Below are positions 5,250-6,816 of a stretch of 6,816 nucleotides of DNA, piece after piece. The notes under the pieces are model-generated. The model had not been told where the DNA came from. It ran no database searches and saw nothing but the letters and a program-made list of their open reading frames with translations. Position 1 is the stretch's first letter. Every line of letters starts with the position of its first letter. Source of the DNA: Thermoprotei archaeon (GTDB lineage Archaea > Thermoproteota > Thermoprotei > Thermofilales > Thermofilaceae). The stretch is from contig QMRZ01000081.1 of assembly GCA_003649495.1 (NCBI GenBank), forward strand, positions 1-6,816. Direction: 5' to 3'. A program made the position numbers and the translations under genes.

Positions 5250-5290
5250 GCGCCCTAGCCCACCTGACACCCCCACGCGGGCTAGGGCGC
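5250..5290. repeat. Perfect 12-bp inverted repeat between the SpoIIM-like gene and the pgk promoter
   Basis: GCGCCCTAGCCC (5250-5261) and GGGCTAGGGCGC (5279-5290) are exact reverse complements separated by 17 bases. On the minus strand the first arm encodes the last residues of the SpoIIM-like protein, and its TAG stop lies inside the stem. The other arm ends about 17 nt upstream of the pgk TATA box. No T tract follows in either direction, so it is not a classical intrinsic terminator. It could be an mRNA 3'-end hairpin or a protein-binding site for pgk control. Confidence 0.6.
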
Positions 5291-5824
5291 GGCCCTCACC
5301 AGCGCTAACTCGATGGTAGCCGATAACAGCAGGATTGACAGGGAGAGCATGAAGAGGGCTAGTGAGAGGCTCAAGTCGACCTTCCTCCTGAGCAGTAGCG
5401 CCCTGCCCAGGAACACGCTCTCCGTGATAGCTATCGAGTACGCCAGGCACTCCCCCCAAGTTGAGGGGGCCAGCACGAGAGATAGGAGCGCAATCCCCAG
5501 CTCCCTAGACTCAACGAATGCAACAGCGTGGAGCACGAGGCCCGTCATGTAGGCTGAGTATATGGCGATGACTAGGCCTAGCAGGGGCACAAACATCAGG
5601 GCAGCCACGTAGAGGTTGTGGAAGAATATGCGGTAGACCGCCACGTCGAGGGGCGCCTCCTCGAGACTCAGGCTCCTCATGAGCTCCTCATACCTCCTGT
5701 AGCTCTCGATGAGGAGGTCCCTGGGCGCTGGCATTAGGGCGCCAACCACGATAGTCATCAGCAGTATAGCTATGGTGGCCGCGTACATCCTTACCCTAAC
5801 CTTCAGCGGGTACCACTCATCCAT
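5282..5824 (-). CDS. SpoIIM/DUF95-family integral membrane protein
   Basis: A 180-residue membrane protein related to stage II sporulation protein M (DUF95), a family widespread in non-sporulating archaea where its function is not established. From the chosen start, hydrophobic segments lie at about 13-31, 71-104 (probably two spans), 108-120, 125-146 and 151-176. Family blocks are FFHNLYVAALMFVPLLG (67-83), the TGLVLHAVAF segment (94-103) and GECLAYSIAITES (124-136), which carries the typical Glu-x3-Tyr. The open frame extends 26 codons upstream to 5902, but the ATG at 5824 is preferred. A TATA box centred at 5850-5851 puts the start of transcription at that codon, upstream codons would overlap the promoter, and their sequence looks non-coding. 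It precedes pgk on the same strand by 91 nt and is divergent from HMG-CoA synthase. Confidence 0.8.
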   Translation of the reverse strand: MDEWYPLKVRVRMYAATIAILLMTIVVGALMPAPRDLLIESYRRYEELMRSLSLEEAPLDVAVYRIFFHNLYVAALMFVPLLGLVIAIYSAYMTGLVLHAVAFVESRELGIALLSLVLAPSTWGECLAYSIAITESVFLGRALLLRRKVDLSLSLALFMLSLSILLLSATIELALVRAAP

Positions 5825-5845
5825 CCCATACCCCCGTGCGCCGTG

Positions 5846-5855
5846 CCTTTTTAAG
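5846..5855 (-). promoter_or_regulatory. TATA box for the SpoIIM-like gene
   Basis: CTTAAAAAGG (5855 to 5846) is centred 26-27 nt from the ATG at 5824, implying a leaderless mRNA and deciding the start codon. The same string followed by C occurs at the candidate C/D sRNA promoter. Confidence 0.6.
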
Positions 5856-5874
5856 GTGGTGGCCTCCGCATCCC

Positions 5875-5881
5875 TAATATA
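5875..5881 (+). promoter_or_regulatory. TATA box for HMG-CoA synthase
   Basis: TAATATA is centred at 5878 and predicts a start site near 5904, leaving a leader of about 8 nt before the ATG at 5912. It is back to back with the SpoIIM-like promoter, the two boxes being 19 nt apart. No palindrome is visible between them. Confidence 0.5.
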
Positions 5882-5911
5882 CCTCCAGTAACAGAGCACC
5901 ACCGATCGACG

Positions 5912-6816
5912 ATGAAATTTGCTGCAAGCGTCGGAATAGCTGGCTACGATGGCTACGTGCCGATCTACAGGATAAAGTGCAGCGAGATAGCCAGGGTCTG
6001 GGGCTCGCAGAGGGCGCCGATAGAGGAGAAGAGCGTGCCTGGCCTCGACGAGGACTCGCTGACGATGGCGTACGAGGCGGCTAGGGGGGCTCTGGAGATG
6101 GCGGGCGTGAATCCCAGGGAGGTGGGCGCCGTGCTGGTGGGCTCCGAGTCCCCGCCCTACGCCGTCAAGCCCTCGGCCACGGTGATAGCCGAGGCGCTCG
6201 GCATCACGCCCGAGGTGGTGGCGATAGACATGGAGTTCGCCTGCAGGGCGGGCACGACTGCGATGATACTGGCGGCTGGGCTAGTAGCGAGCGGCGCCGT
6301 GAAGTACGGGCTGGCCGTGGGGACGGATGATGCACAGGCGAGGCCGGGCGATGAGCTGGAGTACACGGCTGGGGCTGGCGCGGCCGCCTTCCTGCTCTCG
6401 GGGAGGCCTGACGAGTGTGTAGCCCTGATAGAGCACGCCTACTCGTACGTCACAGACACCCCCGACTTCTGGAGGAGGGATGGGCAGAGGTTCCCCAGGC
6501 ACACGTTCAGGTTCACCGGCGCCCCGGCGTACTTCCGGCACGTGGTCGGCGCGGCTAGGGGGTTGATGGAGGAGGCGGGCCTCAAGCCGGGCGACTTCGA
6601 CTACGTGGTGTTCCACCAGCCTAACGTCAAGTTCCCGCTGAGGGCTGCTAGGATGCTGGGCTTCAGGGAGGAGCAGGTGAGGCCCGGGCTCCTAAGTGGC
6701 CAGATAGGCAACACCTACGCGGCCGCATCCCTGCTCGGCCTAGTCAGGGTCCTGGACGTGGCTAAGCCGGGGCAGCGCGTGCTCGTCGTCTCCTTCGGCT
6801 CCGGCGCGGGCTCCGA
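5912..6816 (+). CDS. Hydroxymethylglutaryl-CoA synthase (3' partial)
   Basis: This enzyme condenses acetyl-CoA with acetoacetyl-CoA to HMG-CoA, an early step of the mevalonate pathway for archaeal lipids. The frame runs from the ATG at 5912 to the window edge without a stop, covering 301 residues; archaeal members are about 350, so roughly 50 residues are missing. It begins MKFAASVGIAGYDGYVPIYR. The catalytic triad expected for the family is visible: Glu79 in VGSESPPY, nucleophilic Cys111 in EFACRAGTTA, and His235 in VFHQPNVKFP. GQIGNTYAAASLLG (264-277) and VSFGSGAGS (293-301) are the usual C-terminal blocks. Glu79 and Cys111 sit at the same numbers as in the well-studied Staphylococcus aureus enzyme. 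The ORF is in good alignment with archaeal-type synthases, which commonly act in a complex with thiolase and a DUF35 protein encoded downstream; those would lie beyond this window. Confidence 0.93.
   Translation, partial: MKFAASVGIAGYDGYVPIYRIKCSEIARVWGSQRAPIEEKSVPGLDEDSLTMAYEAARGALEMAGVNPREVGAVLVGSESPPYAVKPSATVIAEALGITPEVVAIDMEFACRAGTTAMILAAGLVASGAVKYGLAVGTDDAQARPGDELEYTAGAGAAAFLLSGRPDECVALIEHAYSYVTDTPDFWRRDGQRFPRHTFRFTGAPAYFRHVVGAARGLMEEAGLKPGDFDYVVFHQPNVKFPLRAARMLGFREEQVRPGLLSGQIGNTYAAASLLGLVRVLDVAKPGQRVLVVSFGSGAGS

Noticed and set aside
5250..5290. Inverted repeat as a mobile-element remnant or intrinsic terminator
   Set aside because: There are no flanking direct repeats or second copy in the window to suggest a mobile element, and no T tract follows the hairpin, so neither label is supported.
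5825..5902. N-terminal extension of the SpoIIM-like protein
   Set aside because: These 26 codons span the gene's own TATA box (5846-5855) and do not resemble a membrane-protein N-terminus; the ATG at 5824 fits the promoter.
6157..6616. Minus-strand open frames inside HMG-CoA synthase
   Set aside because: They are antisense to the catalytic region of the synthase, without promoter, ribosome site or recognisable domain.

Overview
The window looks like a chromosomal segment of a thermophilic archaeon, probably Thermoproteota or a related deep lineage. The signs are an archaeal-type phosphoglycerate kinase, a proteasome-assembly-chaperone (PAC2) protein, a COG1709-type XRE regulator, a DUF504 protein and an archaeal-type HMG-CoA synthase. 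The DNA is GC-rich with heavy AGG arginine use, and most genes have a TATA box centred about 26 nt upstream of the start codon, implying leaderless or nearly leaderless mRNAs. No tRNA, rRNA, CRISPR array or insertion sequence is visible. The genus cannot be named from this sequence.

Layout: the + strand opens with the 3' end of a cysteine-rich protein (1-477, truncated by the window edge), then a small DUF504 protein (524-790). The latter converges on, and shares a CTAG stop with, a minus-strand class I (bacterial-type) GAPDH (787-1818). The 197-bp gap between GAPDH and the + strand regulator (2016-2729) holds what I read as an undescribed box C/D sRNA on the minus strand (1880-1928). It also holds a pair of divergent TATA boxes with a perfect palindrome exactly between them (1963-1975). 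The regulator converges on a minus-strand series: SpoIIM-like membrane protein (5282-5824), phosphoglycerate kinase (3958-5190), PAC2 protein (3166-3921) and small heat shock protein (2731-3153). At the right edge HMG-CoA synthase runs + from 5912 off the window, divergent from the SpoIIM-like gene.

Functionally, GAPDH and PGK catalyse consecutive steps of glycolysis/gluconeogenesis and lie on the same strand. They are separated by a protein-quality-control pair (PAC2 with a C-terminal HbYX-like tail, plus Hsp20) and by the regulator. HMG-CoA synthase belongs to the mevalonate pathway that supplies archaeal isoprenoid lipids. The points most worth a second look are the C/D sRNA, the palindrome between divergent promoters, the bacterial-type GAPDH in an archaeal setting, the PAC2-Hsp20 pair, and a perfect 12-bp inverted repeat between the SpoIIM-like gene and the PGK promoter.
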